64,000 bases of DNA, from positions 6,855,249 to 6,919,248 of the forward strand of contig NC_053126.1 in assembly GCF_010015445.1 (NCBI RefSeq). Reading direction: 5' to 3'. The DNA is from Perca fluviatilis. Its lineage: Eukaryota; Chordata; Actinopteri; Perciformes; Percidae. Below are positions 1-38,226 of this stretch, in pieces. The first letter of the stretch is position 1. The number at the start of each line of letters is the position of its first letter. Made by a program: the position numbers and the translations under genes. Below the pieces are notes generated by a model that saw nothing but the letters and a program-made list of their open reading frames with translations, was not told where the DNA came from and ran no database searches.

Positions 1-579
1 AGTCAAAAATATACACATCTTACATACAATAAGAGTGTATGTACCAAGTGGAAACTAAAACTAGGCAAACATTTGTAGAGTGGTATATTAGACCTTGTTG
101 CCACTTTAAATCTAAAGTATTTTAGATTTCCCTGTCCTCATATGAAGTGAATATGACAAGGAGACTGAGTACAGTTACAAAATCTCAGTGCAGTGGATAA
201 ATGTGGTGGTTTATCAAAAAAAAAGGTCCAAAAATAAAACTGGCTTTATCATAGTAAGTTAAAGATTTTACTCCTTGTGAAGTTTATTTTCTTCAAATTG
301 AGGGTCTAGGATAGAGGGTTGTATCATTACAAAGAGCTGAGACAAAGTTGTAATAAGGACTGTTTGAAAATCATGATTAGTAAGGTGGGGGTCCGAAAAG
401 GGGGAGGATATTTATGTCTTTTTGATTTTGACAGCAGATCTCTTGCACAAATTAAAATCTCATGCAGGATTTACATTAGTAAACAACAGATGATCAAAAC
501 TACAAATGCATAATGGTCAAAACAAATTCTTGCTACAGCTACATGACACTAACTGTGTGTGTGTGTGTGTATTTTGCAG
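1..579. other. Probable intron of the LITAF-domain gene
   Basis: This stretch precedes the acceptor of the exon beginning at 580. It is AT-rich and ends in a short GT run followed by a TTTTGCAG acceptor. I saw no second zinc-binding half (CxxC) or other recognisable upstream LITAF exon, so the earlier exons are probably outside the window. Nothing else is recognisable. Confidence 0.45.
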
Positions 580-697
580 GTTAGTCCTTTGCTGCTGTCT
601 GATTCCTTTCTTCCTGAAAAGCTTCAAGGATGCGTACCACACGTGCCCCCGCTGCAACAGAGTGCTCTACGTTGACAAGAAGAAATGCTGTAAATGA
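580..697 (+). CDS. LITAF-domain protein, last coding exon (partial gene)
   Basis: The exon follows a TTTTGCAG acceptor at 572-579 and reads in one frame to TGA at 695-697. It encodes 38 residues starting LVLCCCLIPFFLKSFKDAYH, followed by TCPRCNRVLY and a Lys/Cys-rich tail. A Cys-rich hydrophobic segment followed by H-x-CPxC is the C-terminal half of the LITAF (SIMPLE-like) domain, whose two cysteine pairs bind one zinc while the hydrophobic part dips into the cytosolic leaflet of late endosomal/lysosomal membranes. The KKKCCK tail differs from the usual YKRL-type ending. The N-terminal region (PPxY/PTAP motifs in family members) and first CxxC are outside the window or unresolved. It could be LITAF, CDIP1-like or a fish-specific paralogue; one exon does not decide, so no symbol is given. 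Confidence 0.72.
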
Positions 698-871
698 CGA
701 ACATGAGGGCGGAAATGGACCCATAAAAATATAATATAACATCTTGTTAACTTTCTCTTATTAGTTGCATCATTGTTAAGAAGCAAACTGACAGAGAAAG
801 GTCACAGTTATAATGTAGTTTATTTTTATGGATGAGCCATTGCATTTGCACAAAAACATCATATTATCAGC

Positions 872-877
872 AATAAA
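872..877 (+). terminator. Poly(A) signal of the LITAF-domain gene
   Basis: AATAAA lies about 175 bp after the stop codon at 697, a normal distance for a short 3' UTR. No competing downstream signal is obvious before repeats begin near 900. Confidence 0.6.
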
Positions 878-899
878 CTGGGAGTAATTGTGTTGTCAG

Positions 900-1590
900 A
901 GCTTAAAGGCACAATATGTAATGTTTTAACAATGTATAGACTAATACAAAAGTTATCCATCAGAAACACTGCCCTCTGCCTGTATTTCCTTTTTTTCTTT
1001 TTCTTTTGATCAATCAGGGTGTTTTGGGGGTGTAACCCCCAGCCAATAACAATGCAGAGCTTATGCAGCCCTCTCATTCCCAACCGCCACTTCGCCCGTC
1101 AGCGTCTCATATCTAGAGGCCCCCAGGAAGGGCCCCTGGCTTTGAAGCAAATTGAACATAGTGGCCAAACAGTGAAAGTACATCTCCCTGCCCGTCACGT
1201 GATGCCCTCTGGCCAAAAAAGACTTTTTCCCACAGACCTCAATGTCGAACGAGGCGTCTCATTACATGTTCTGCCTTTAAATATCATGTGCACACTTATT
1301 TTTAAAGCTCTGGCAAGTTAAATCAAGCACTTCCCATGCACTTTTTGGGAGCAGTTTTATTTTTGTCCCATTCCAGCAGAAAAATAAATCTTTTTCTATC
1401 ATCCTTTTGAGAAACTTCTGCATACAGTATGTTGTTAAAATAAAGGCTTGTAAATAAACTCTATCAAATACTTTATGTTTCAAGGGATTGCTCATTTGAA
1501 ATTTGAACAAACACAAGGGACACACTAGAAGTTGCGTGGGATCCATTATAACCATAGACAGTCTATGATTATAACGCAGGACACGCACAC
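900..1590. other. Gene-free spacer after the LITAF-domain gene
   Basis: I see no coding exon. The stretch opens with a 'ttaaaggcacaatatgtaat' type end and contains a GC-richer 1020-1280 segment resembling the interior of a fish MITE, but I could not find a matching second end, so no element boundary is claimed. Confidence 0.4.
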
Positions 1591-1651
1591 ATGCAGGCAG
1601 GCATGCACGCTCCCACACACACACAAACGCACATGGGCACACGCATGCACG

Positions 1652-1745
<94 letters not shown>

Positions 1746-1821
1746 ACCTTTCTCTCTCTCTCACTCTCACACACACACACACTCACACACACTCTCTCTC
1801 TCTCACACACACACACAGACA

Positions 1822-1914
<93 letters not shown>
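1591..1914. repeat. Compound AC/TC microsatellite
   Basis: Runs of (AC)n alternate with (TC)n blocks, with a final uninterrupted (AC)n run from about 1829 to 1912. The His/Thr- and Cys/Val-rich reading frames here are artefacts of the dinucleotide repeat. Confidence 0.97.
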
Positions 1915-1918
<4 letters not shown>

Positions 1919-1934
1919 TTGTGGCATATATTGA

Positions 1935-2366
1935 TGTAGAAATACTTTATTTTAAAAGTCCTGAATTCAAAGTGTAAAAGTTCAGAAGTATTATCAGCAA
2001 CATGCATTCAAAGTACCAAAAGTAAATGTCCTCATTATGCAGAATAGCTCCTTACAAAGTGTAATATTATTACAGAAGATATGTGGAGCCAATTTGAGAT
2101 ACTTTGTATACCACTGGGTTGATTAGTAGTATAGTACTGTGTTATATAATATAAGTATAGTATGTTTTTATGTATAAAGTCGATGTAGTTGTAGCAAATG
2201 TAGTAGAGTAAAAAGTAAAATATTTCCTTCTGACATTTAGTGGAGTAGAAGTAAAAATTAGCAAAAAAAAGGCAATACTTAAGTAAAGTATAAGTACCTA
2301 AAACTGTACTTACAGTAAGTACAGTAGCTACTTAAGTAAAAGTACTTAGTTACTTTTCACCCTAAT
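1935..2366 (-). repeat. Teleost 'AAGTACTT' interspersed repeat
   Basis: The segment ends with the characteristic series of aagtaaagtataagtacc / ctgtacttacagtaagtaca / ctacttaagtaaaagtactt blocks and a 'gttacttttcaccc' end. A second copy in opposite orientation lies at 59033-60048. The family is dispersed in teleost genomes; its class cannot be assigned from this copy. Confidence 0.7.
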
Positions 2367-2379
2367 TGTGACAAATTGT

Positions 2380-2441
2380 GCAGCTTTAATACAAACACTT
2401 TTGCCAACAGGTCACTCTGTGTGTATTTAATTATGAATTAT

Positions 2442-2477
<36 letters not shown>

Positions 2478-3312
2478 CGTATTGCTTGTGTTGTGTTTGT
2501 AGGAGTCATTTTGGTATGAATTTTGCTTGTCCAGAAATGCAATAAATAAGCTCCATTTAATAGAAGAAAAAAAACCTGGCTACAGCCAAAACCATCCCGA
2601 TGATGCTTTCCGAGAGAATCCTCGAATCGTGTGTGCTCAGGGCCATTGTGCAACAGCACTGATGATTTTACATATGAGTTGAACATTAATGTCTAGCAGG
2701 GGCTTGAATGTGCACATGAGCGACGTCTGACTCCACAGTTTGGGGAATCTAGCAGTGAACAAATACTGTACGCAACCCTGCAAACCGTGGACTTATTACT
2801 CCGAAAACTTCACCAATAACAGTGGCAAAGTAGCGAAGTACAATAAGTATCTGTGGAACAGCAGAGAGAGAGCGCAGCTGCACTGCTGCTCCAAATCCTG
2901 TTCAAGTTTCTTGGCAAACGAATAAACTACTAGATCTATAATCTAGCAGCAACTGCTCGTCAGTTAGTGGAATGTATACACTGTTTACTACTGAACACAC
3001 CCATCTTTAAGCTCGACCTTCATTTTGATCTCAACACACCTGTAAACTGTTGTGCCTGTATCTTGCACGATTGTGACATTATTGCTGTGACGAAATCTGT
3101 CCATAGACAGACATGAAAAAAATGGCGTTCCAGCCAATAATCGACAAGGAGGATTTGGGGGTGGGGGGGGGGGGGTTAGTGCACGGAAGCACGGAAGGGA
3201 GGGAGAGGGGACGGGATGAGCAGGGAGGGGCGAGCTAGCCTCGTTTTGTTTGAAAATACTTTGAACGTCAAAAAGAAGTAACGTCACCCAACATCGCTTA
3301 GAGCACCTTTAA
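2380..3312. other. Repeat-derived spacer, no gene seen
   Basis: Contains a (TG)16 microsatellite at about 2444-2475, a G-run at 3163-3175, and at 3284-3312 the terminal block 'catcgcttagagcacctttaa'. The same kind of end recurs inverted at 23869 and 25730, where it bounds a fold-back element, so this is probably one end of a related MITE. Confidence 0.5.
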
Positions 3313-3737
3313 ACCACTCTGTGGTAGTTCCTGCTACAGTAGGTGTCTTCAGGACCACATTTTTGCCATAATGAAATATACATAACGTGAAAGCAATACC
3401 AGCATCACTGTTGGGGCTGGTAAACATATTATTAAATATCAAAAACATCTCTATTATCGTTTAACTTCTGCATATGAAGGCTTTATCAAATACTTAGTTT
3501 CAAGTGATTGTTCATTTAAAGGGATCGTCCAGCTTTTAAATAAATGACAGCACCGTAACACAAGCCAAAACAATACATTAAACTAGGGCAGAGCAAAAAT
3601 TTGAATATTTTGCTCATCTGCAGTTATACATTGGCATTGTTTTAGGTTAATCAAACATTAAACACTCCAGAAAAAAAAGACTTTTTTTGTGTTATATATG
3701 TATATGTTGTCAGCCATGAAACTATGCATATCATATA

Positions 3738-4850
3738 CAGTGGGGAGAGTATTTGATACACTGCCGATTTTGCAGGTTTTCCCACTTACAAAGCATGTAA
3801 AAGTCTGTAATTTTAATCATAGGCAGGCCTACTCTTCAACTGTGAGTGACGGAATTGAAAACAAAAATCCAGAAAATCACATTGTAGGATTTTTAAGTAA
3901 TTAATTTGCATTTTATTGCATGACATAAGTATTTGATACATCAGAAAAGCAGAACCTCCAAAGATTTTCTTTTGGGTTCAGGTCTGGAGACTGGCTAGGC
4001 CACTCCAGGACCTTGAGATGCTTCTTATGGAGCCACTCCTTAGTTGCCCTGGCTGTGTGTTTCGGGTCGTTGTCAGGCTGGAAGACCCAGCCACGACCCA
4101 TTTTCAATGCTCTTACTTAGGGAAGGAGGTTGTTAGCCAAGATCTCGCGATACATGGCCCCATCCATCCTCCCCTCAATAAGGTGCAGTCGTCCTGTACC
4201 CTTTGCAGAAAAGCATCCCCAAAGAATGATGTTTCCACCTCCATGCTTGGGATGGTGTTCTTGGGGTTGTACTCATCCTTCTTCTTCCTCCAAACACGGC
4301 GAGTGGAGTTTAGACCAAAAAGCTCTATTTTTGTCTCATCAGACCACATGACCTTCTCCCATTCCTCCTCTGGATCATCCAGATGGTCACTGGCAAACTT
4401 CAGACGGGCCTGGACATGCGCTGGTTTGAGCAGGGGGACCTTGCGTGCGCTGCAGGATTTTAATCCATGACGGCGTAGTGTGTTACTAATGGTTTTCTTT
4501 GAGACTGTGGTCCCAGCTCTCTTCAGGTCATTGACCAGGTCCTGCCTTGTAGTTCTGGGCTGATCCCTCACCTTCTTCATGATCATTGATGCCCCACGAG
4601 GTGAGATCTGGCATGGAGCCCCAGACCGAGGGAGATTGACCGTCATCTTGAACTTCTTCCATTTTCTAATAATTGTGCCAAGAGTTGTTGCCTTCTCACC
4701 AAGCTGCTTGCCTATTGTCCTGTAGCCCATCCCAGCCTTGTGCAGGTCTACAATTTTATCCCTGATGTCCTTACACAGCTCTCTGGTCTTGGCCATTGTG
4801 GAGAGGTTGGAGTCTGTTTGATTGAGTGAGTGGACAGGTGTCTTTTATCT
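3738..4850 (-). mobile_element. Degenerate Tc1-like DNA transposon
   Basis: The plus-left end begins with a Tc1-type terminal repeat, CAGTGGGGAG, after a TA dinucleotide, then continues with subterminal 'tatttgatacactgccgatt'. A transposase reads on the minus strand from ATG at 4796. The opposite terminal repeat is missing: past about 4850 the sequence becomes part of a different element. The copy cannot move by itself. Confidence 0.88.
3913..4796 (-). pseudogene. Tc1/mariner transposase pseudogene
   Basis: The start [20 protein letters not shown] with a following bipartite helix-turn-helix region is typical of fish Tc1 transposases. The DDE catalytic blocks are recognisable as WSDET, DNDPKHT and NPKENLW. 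The frame is lost near 4240, giving an unrelated ending for the first open stretch (4113-4796), and is recovered at 4107-3913 for the DNDPKHT to NPKENLW part. Directly after ENLWR the sequence jumps to the subterminal repeat, so the last ~60 residues are deleted. Frameshifts plus the C-terminal deletion make it inactive. Confidence 0.88.
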
Positions 4851-5126
4851 TTTTGCCGCCATTTTTCATGAGCTGAACTCAAAGATCTAAGACTTTTTCT
4901 ATGTATACAAAAGGCTTATTTCGCTCAAATATTGTTTAGAAATCTGTCTAAATCTGTGTTAGTGAGCACTCCACCTCACAGGTGTGGCATATTAAGATGC
5001 CGATTAGACAGCATGATTATTGCACAGGTGTGCCTTAGGCTGGCCACAATAAAAAGCCACTCTAAATTGTGCAGTTTTACTGTATTGGGAGGGGGGGGGG
5101 GTCCAGAAACAGTATCTGGTGTTAGG
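4851..5126 (+). mobile_element. Terminal fragment of a second Tc1-like element
   Basis: Non-coding blocks such as 'gatctaagactttttctatg', 'cacctcacaggtgtggcata', 'gattattgcacaggtgtgcc' and 'ggctggccacaataaaaagc', followed by a G-run and 'cagtatctggtgt', match my recollection of the region beside the transposase of another abundant fish Tc1-like family. The fragment abuts the truncated end of the first element, so one probably inserted into or recombined with the other. Confidence 0.6.
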
Positions 5127-5195
5127 GTATAAGTAGCAAGATAGCCTATCAATTATACCTAAATTGAAGGTCAAAGGCAACTTTAAATCTCAAAC

Positions 5196-5318
5196 GGAAT
5201 AGCTCCCCATTTTGGGTTACCTATTTGTGTTCTAGCCAAGAGTTGGATGTTTAGATTGGTACCACTCTCATATCGGTCCATTAAATACATGGTTACAGCC
5301 AGCAGCCAGTTAGCTTAG

Positions 5319-5358
<40 letters not shown>

Positions 5359-5755
5359 GAAACAGCTAGCCCATTACTTGGCTCTGAGCAGGAGATACTG
5401 CTCCCAGTCGAGAAATAGCGTAACACGTTACCCCCTGTACAACAGTGAATTGTTGTTTTTACACTTGACTTATGTATGGATTAGACAAACAAGATATATC
5501 GTGTTACCTAGTAAGCTTTAGGAGGTGCTGGTAGGCATATTTTGTTACCTCAAAAACACAGCCAGGGTAGTCGTTTCCCCTTGTTTCCAGTCTTTATGCT
5601 AAGCTAAGCTAACTTAGCATAGAAATCTAGACCCACCCTAGCGGCAGCAAAATTATTTAGCAGCCCAACATGGCTTGTCAGGCTAAAGCTAACTGGTTGC
5701 TGGCTGTAAACTTAGATTTAGTGGTATCAATGTCTGGACTATTCCTTTAACAGTG
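5196..5755. mobile_element. Fold-back MITE carrying a CA microsatellite
   Basis: The left arm (ggaatag, 'ggtaccactctcat', 'tacagccagcagccagttag') recurs inverted and diverged at the right ('ctaactggttgctggctgta', 'agtggtatcaatgtctgg', ctattcc). This gives a short non-autonomous element with terminal GGAATAG/CTATTCC. A (CA)n run at 5322-5357 interrupts the left half. No transposase is present. Confidence 0.65.
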
Positions 5756-5814
5756 TTTTCGGTAAAACACTGGTGTGGACAAGCAGTAGAGTTGTGTTTG
5801 TTTTTATAGAAAAT

Positions 5815-5820
5815 TTTATT
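5815..5820 (-). terminator. Candidate USP7 poly(A) signal
   Basis: TTTATT on the plus strand is AATAAA on the minus strand, about 1.9 kb past the USP7 stop codon. Closer signals may also be used; this is the clearest one at the far end of the gene-free interval. Confidence 0.45.
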
Positions 5821-6478
5821 CAACATACATTTTCCAGCAAAAAGGCAATATACAGGAATAGTTGTCGTACACTGCTGCTACACTGAGGAATTTAAACTGG
5901 AAAAGATCAAATTAAGGTGTGATTCTGCAGGTCATCTTTGTACTGCACTTTTTAACAAGACAAAACCAATGCAGTTAGTTTTGAAAAGAAAAATAAATCC
6001 AAATGTAACAGAAGAAACTTGTCAATGGTACATCAGGAACGAAAAAAAAAAGAAAGAAAACCCTACACACAAGAAATATGAACACCTGGCTCCTTCTGTA
6101 CCCAACAACAAAGGCGTGTGTTTCTCTTAAATTTTACACGTTCATATTTTTAAATATACAATTTTTAAATGTTGTCTTTACAGAGCCAGCTATGCGCTAT
6201 TAGGGGAGCATTCCATCTGTGCTTTAAAAGAAACAAAAGAAAAATAAATTCATAGGGCTTAAAGTGTTTCTTACAATGCTGGTTTTGTCTCTACACAACC
6301 CTCAAACCTGTAGGATCGAAGTGTCTGCAGCGCCCTAGTAAGCACAGCGCAGTTACTGCTCCCAACCACCTGGAGGCGACAGTTTCCATCAATAGAGAAT
6401 ATGAAGAAGCTTGTGTGTGTATGTGTGTGTGTTTAAGTTTAGAGGAGGAATGACTGAGAAAGACATTAAAACCCCCTG

Positions 6479-6514
<36 letters not shown>

Positions 6515-7118
6515 TCAAGGGCTAATGTGCTTGCGTGTTTGTGTTCCTTTAAAGTCACTGAGCATCTCAAAACCACAAAATGTACATTGCCAGTCCTGAG
6601 AATCCTCTGACATTAAGTGCCAACGTGCAAGATGAAATACAGACAAATTTCCTCCTTATTTTTTTTCCCCATTTATTTTTAAACAGATGCTGTGGATTTT
6701 TATTTTATTATACAAGATCTGCAGAAAGAGACAAAAAAAAATATATATATAATTTTTCCTCCAACCAAACAGTGAGAAACAATTGTGTGTAAACTTGGGA
6801 ATACTTGTTTTGTTGCACTAAAGGATGGGAGCAAAAAAAAAAAAAATATATATATATAGAACCACATCAGGGCAACTACCGAGCCTCAGGATGGACGCCA
6901 TTTTGCATCTGCAAAAATGACCATCAGGCTCTTTCCCCCCCCATCTTTTTCTGTCAGTTAGTTCTCACAAATATCCTTTCATCAAACTTTCCACACAGCA
7001 GAATGACACCTCTTCAAACAATTCTATTTAAAAACAACCCCCAAAAGAATCTGAAGGGAGAAAAAAAAAGCGTGGGATGATGAGGTGGGAGAAGGAAACA
7101 AAAACTTAGTCTAGAAGT

Positions 7119-7155
<37 letters not shown>

Positions 7156-7234
7156 CTTATATTTATACTGTGTCCTACTACCTCTCCGCTTATTTAATAT
7201 TAAAATCCAATTTCATGTCTCCCACTTCCAGACA

Positions 7235-7276
<42 letters not shown>

Positions 7277-7556
7277 ACGGGCAGTCAACAAGGTAGAGAA
7301 GCCAGGAAAAACAACCGAACAGCCTCAAACGTGGAGGGGGGACGATTAAAAAAAATTAAATAAACAAAATCAACAATCAGCAGGTGGTTGGTGCAGTTTA
7401 TTTTGTGGTTGAAGGATAATCCGTCAGCTGCAGCAAAATCCCAATCGCTGAAGACATAGTGCCGGTGTAGAGCTGTAGAGGTGTCCAGGCAGGGTGTTAA
7501 AAGTGATGAACACACACATACGCACGCACGCACGCACACCCACCCACCCACACGGT

Positions 7557-7625
<69 letters not shown>

Positions 7626-7741
7626 AAACACACACGTACGCGCACGGTTGGTTACAGTCTGTGGTTATGGTGTGTTAAAGTAGGTAGGGAGAAAGGCGGA
7701 GCAGGAGGATGAGGAGGACAAAAGGGAAGGGCGGGCTGCTT
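5821..7741 (-). other. USP7 3' UTR (estimated extent)
   Basis: There is no coding exon between the USP7 stop (7742-7744) and the poly(A) signal at 5815-5820. The interval is AT-rich and carries A-runs (plus strand 6480-6508 and 7238-7274), a GT microsatellite at 7121-7150 and a CA microsatellite at 7557-7618. On the transcribed strand these become U-runs and GU/CA tracts that could be bound by RNA-binding proteins. The 3' end is inferred, not observed. Confidence 0.5.
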
Positions 7742-34983
<27,242 letters not shown>

Positions 34984-35360
34984 GTTGGCAGCTGTTGTTG
35001 TTGTTGTGATGCGGTGCTCCCTGCTATCTCTGTTACCCTCGACCTTGTCCAGGGTAGGCTCTGCGGGGAACCGGGTTCTGGACTGCTGGTGAGGTGTGGT
35101 AGGATGCGAAGGTGGGGTGGACAGGTCGAGCCTCAGCGGCCGGGCCTGCTCTGTCGCGACCTCGGCCTTGTCTGCTGTCAGCGCCGGGGAGTGAGGAGGG
35201 GAGGTCGGCGGGGGAGCGGGTAAAGAAACGCGGACGTATTTGCTCGCTATTCGCCCAATCTCGGCGCCTTTAGTGGGTGCGAGTCGCTGGTTGACGGTGG
35301 GGAGTGGGATGGATGGACCGGGGCTCCGAGGAGGGAGGCCCGCTGAAATTAGCTAAATCA
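34984..35360 (-). promoter_or_regulatory. USP7 5' UTR and GC-rich promoter region
   Basis: The stretch upstream of the USP7 start codon is visibly GC- and CpG-enriched compared with the flanking AT-rich DNA (35040-35340 in particular) and has no TATA box near the start, as expected of a CpG-island housekeeping promoter. The transcription start cannot be placed from sequence alone. A small open frame on the plus strand here is antisense to exon 1 and is not considered a gene. Confidence 0.6.
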
Positions 35361-38226
35361 ATCCGGCTTTACCCCGGGAAATGTGAGGCAATAAGACAAC
35401 GCACAGAACGACCTGCACCTTGAGGAACAAATACCCTGTTTATAGCTAGCGTTAAGCTACCCGACACTAGGCAGCCAACTGGTGATATAGGTACAACAAC
35501 AATGAAAAAAAAGGTTCATTTGCTATACACACACATTCAACAACTTTGTCTGCAATATCCCCAGTCCGTGTGTTCCTCCGATTGTCCCTCGTCTGGGGAA
35601 GAGCGGAGGAAAAAGCTATCCATTCAAACCCGTTTCCAATACGAAATAGCACTAATGTTGATTTGGAAGTTCGCGGAGACGAGAGTTGCCACGGCCCGAC
35701 ATAAACCAATTCCCCAAACCACCCCTAACACGATATACAACAAAACGCGGCACTTCGTTGCATTTCTAGCTAACCTCTTGTTTCTTGTGAGGAATGTGCC
35801 CGGTCATACAACGTTAGCCTGAGCTGTGTGGATTTCAACCATAGCTCTCAACCCGCTTCTCCCGTGGTTTGTGATGTGTTGAGTCTGAGGTAAATCTCAA
35901 AATGGCGGTCGCGCTCTTCTCTGAAATGTCACATCCGCATGGAGATCCAAACACTGGCCCATCCCCGGCCAGGTTCAAATCCATGTTAAATGATAGGGAT
36001 CAGGCGTGTGCACCGGGTACATGGGAAATAAAAATATAAGTACAAACAACAAGTATTAGATAAATGGCAATTAGAGGAATGACAATACAGGTCTAAGTAT
36101 ACTTGTGACTGCACGTTGCATTGGGACCCCAACCACTGATTTGCAATGACTCGGACGGGGAACATCATTGTCTGAATGTGGAAACAAAGTAGGACCTACT
36201 TAAGTAAATACGTGTATTCAATTAATTTAATTTTTAAAACCTCATACTTTTTATACTACATTAAACTGCAAAATACAAACATTTGTGTTAAACAGCTATG
36301 CCTGCAAATTTAAAATGCGTATGCAAAACATATCAGCAACTACGACTTGCGTCAGTAAAACTAACGTATGCTACCTGCAACATATCACCCATTGAACTAA
36401 ATAAAAAAAAAAATTGTATCCATTGTCAGGAGGCAGGGGACATTTATTTTCAAAATGGGCTGCATTTTACTTTAGGGTCACGCTTCTTTAAGTAAAACAC
36501 GAATGCAGTATTTTTACTACATGGTAGCCCATGGCATCTATTCTAGTTTTTAATCCTAATTTATTCGATTTAGGACCTACTTCCTACTAGGCTCATTTAT
36601 TTACAAATGTATTTAATTTATATACTTTTATTTAAAATAGGATATAGTGTGATACTGCTGGATCCCGTGATGCTCTTCCAGGGGCCTGCTTCCCCCGGTG
36701 ATGTTACTGCAGGGCCTCTTTTGCTGCTAATACTGTATTTGTCTACTCTTGAGTAGATTAAAGTAGGGTAGCCTAATTACAGAAAATACTCCAAATTTGG
36801 GCTAACAAAACTAGTTACTAATTTAGATCAGGCACATCCAAAATTCCTAAATGATCTATCCACCAAAAGTTCCCTGCAGTCTTTCTCCTATGACCATGTC
36901 CACTTACTTCCCAGTGTGTGCCCATGTCAGTTACCAATTGGACACAGCGTTACTTAAATGTAGAGAAATGCACTTGTTTTCCTCTTTTTTTTTCTTTTTT
37001 TTGTTTTAAACTTTTCATAAATAGCCTATACACATAAAAAAATGCAGGAATATATAACATGTCATGCAAAAATGTTAATCAATTTAGCCATAGGCGTATA
37101 GTGGAATCAAAGATGAAAAAAAATAAAATAAAAAAGGCCTACAATAAAGTCAATTACCGGTGAAACATAACAACTCGTACATCATTGGCTTATTGCCATT
37201 GCGTCGGACAACAAACTTCCAATCATGAGTTATTCCTTTTCCAAGGCAGTGTTCATGTTTACACATATATGCAGTGCTGAAACCAGACCGTGCGTGGCTG
37301 TAACAGACAAACCTTCAGATTTTGAGTAAGGTACCATGCAGTGGATAAAAACTACACCAGGACTCGGCCTAGATACCGTCGGCTGTTGGGCTTTTTATAT
37401 TGACCAGTTACTCTCGTTTTTCTAATTTTATGTTTCGGTTGGTTTTCATTATTAAAGCAATGGTTTTTATTTTATTTGATCATAAACACTGTTCTCATTG
37501 GTGAATTATCATGAGATTGTCATATATGGACTTGTAGTGTTCATTATTGTAGCCCTGTATACAATCTATGGTGTCGCCTAGAGGCTGGTTTTGCTGCTGT
37601 CGAAAGATAGAAGTTATTACAATATTAATTCCATAGCTGTAGATTCTGAATTAATTAGAAGGGGGAAATAAATAAGCTCCCAGAAGATTATAGTGATGTG
37701 AAACTTTATTCATAAAGCACTTCAACATTTACCATACTTTAACAAACATATTTTTTTAATCTAGCTAACAGAACAGTTTTCACGAAGAAACTTGCACTCT
37801 CTCGCAAGCTTTAATAATAATGGGGAATTTTCACTGTGGTTCTTTTGTGTCAATGCTGTGACGGACGTGTCAAAGAGCCAATACAATTCTGAGCAAAGCC
37901 CTCGAACCCACCCTGCAGTGCTCATGCCACCAATTATGGTTGACATCTGGTATAATGGGCGGGATGTAGCGCATAACAGGATAGTCTGCGTTGTAGCTAT
38001 ATATCTCGACGTCGGCGACTAGGAAAACTAGTTAGCTAAAGCTTATGTTCACAGATGGAAGTGAGGAGAGGAAACAACGCTATATTGTAGTGTGAAATAT
38101 ATATATAGATATATATAAAAAGCTAACAGTATTCATGGATTTACTCCCATAATTCGTTATACAGTGCCCACATTTTCATCTTTTAACACATTAAAGGTGC
38201 ATTTTACGCGAGTTTTGGTGCATTAA
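35361..38226. promoter_or_regulatory. Divergent intergenic region between USP7 and HAPSTR1
   Basis: No coding exon is seen. AAAATGGCGG at 35899-35908 matches the YY1 binding core. The interval before the HAPSTR1 ATG (about 37870-38226) has no clear TATA-type promoter. It separates the two start codons by about 3.2 kb and holds the promoters of both genes. Confidence 0.5.

Noticed and set aside
1277..1939. Open frames of 100-200 codons rich in Cys/Val or His/Thr
   Set aside because: They are translations of the AC/TC microsatellite in every frame; the same applies at 2438, 5318, 7424, 10591, 31197-31558 and 61785-62245.
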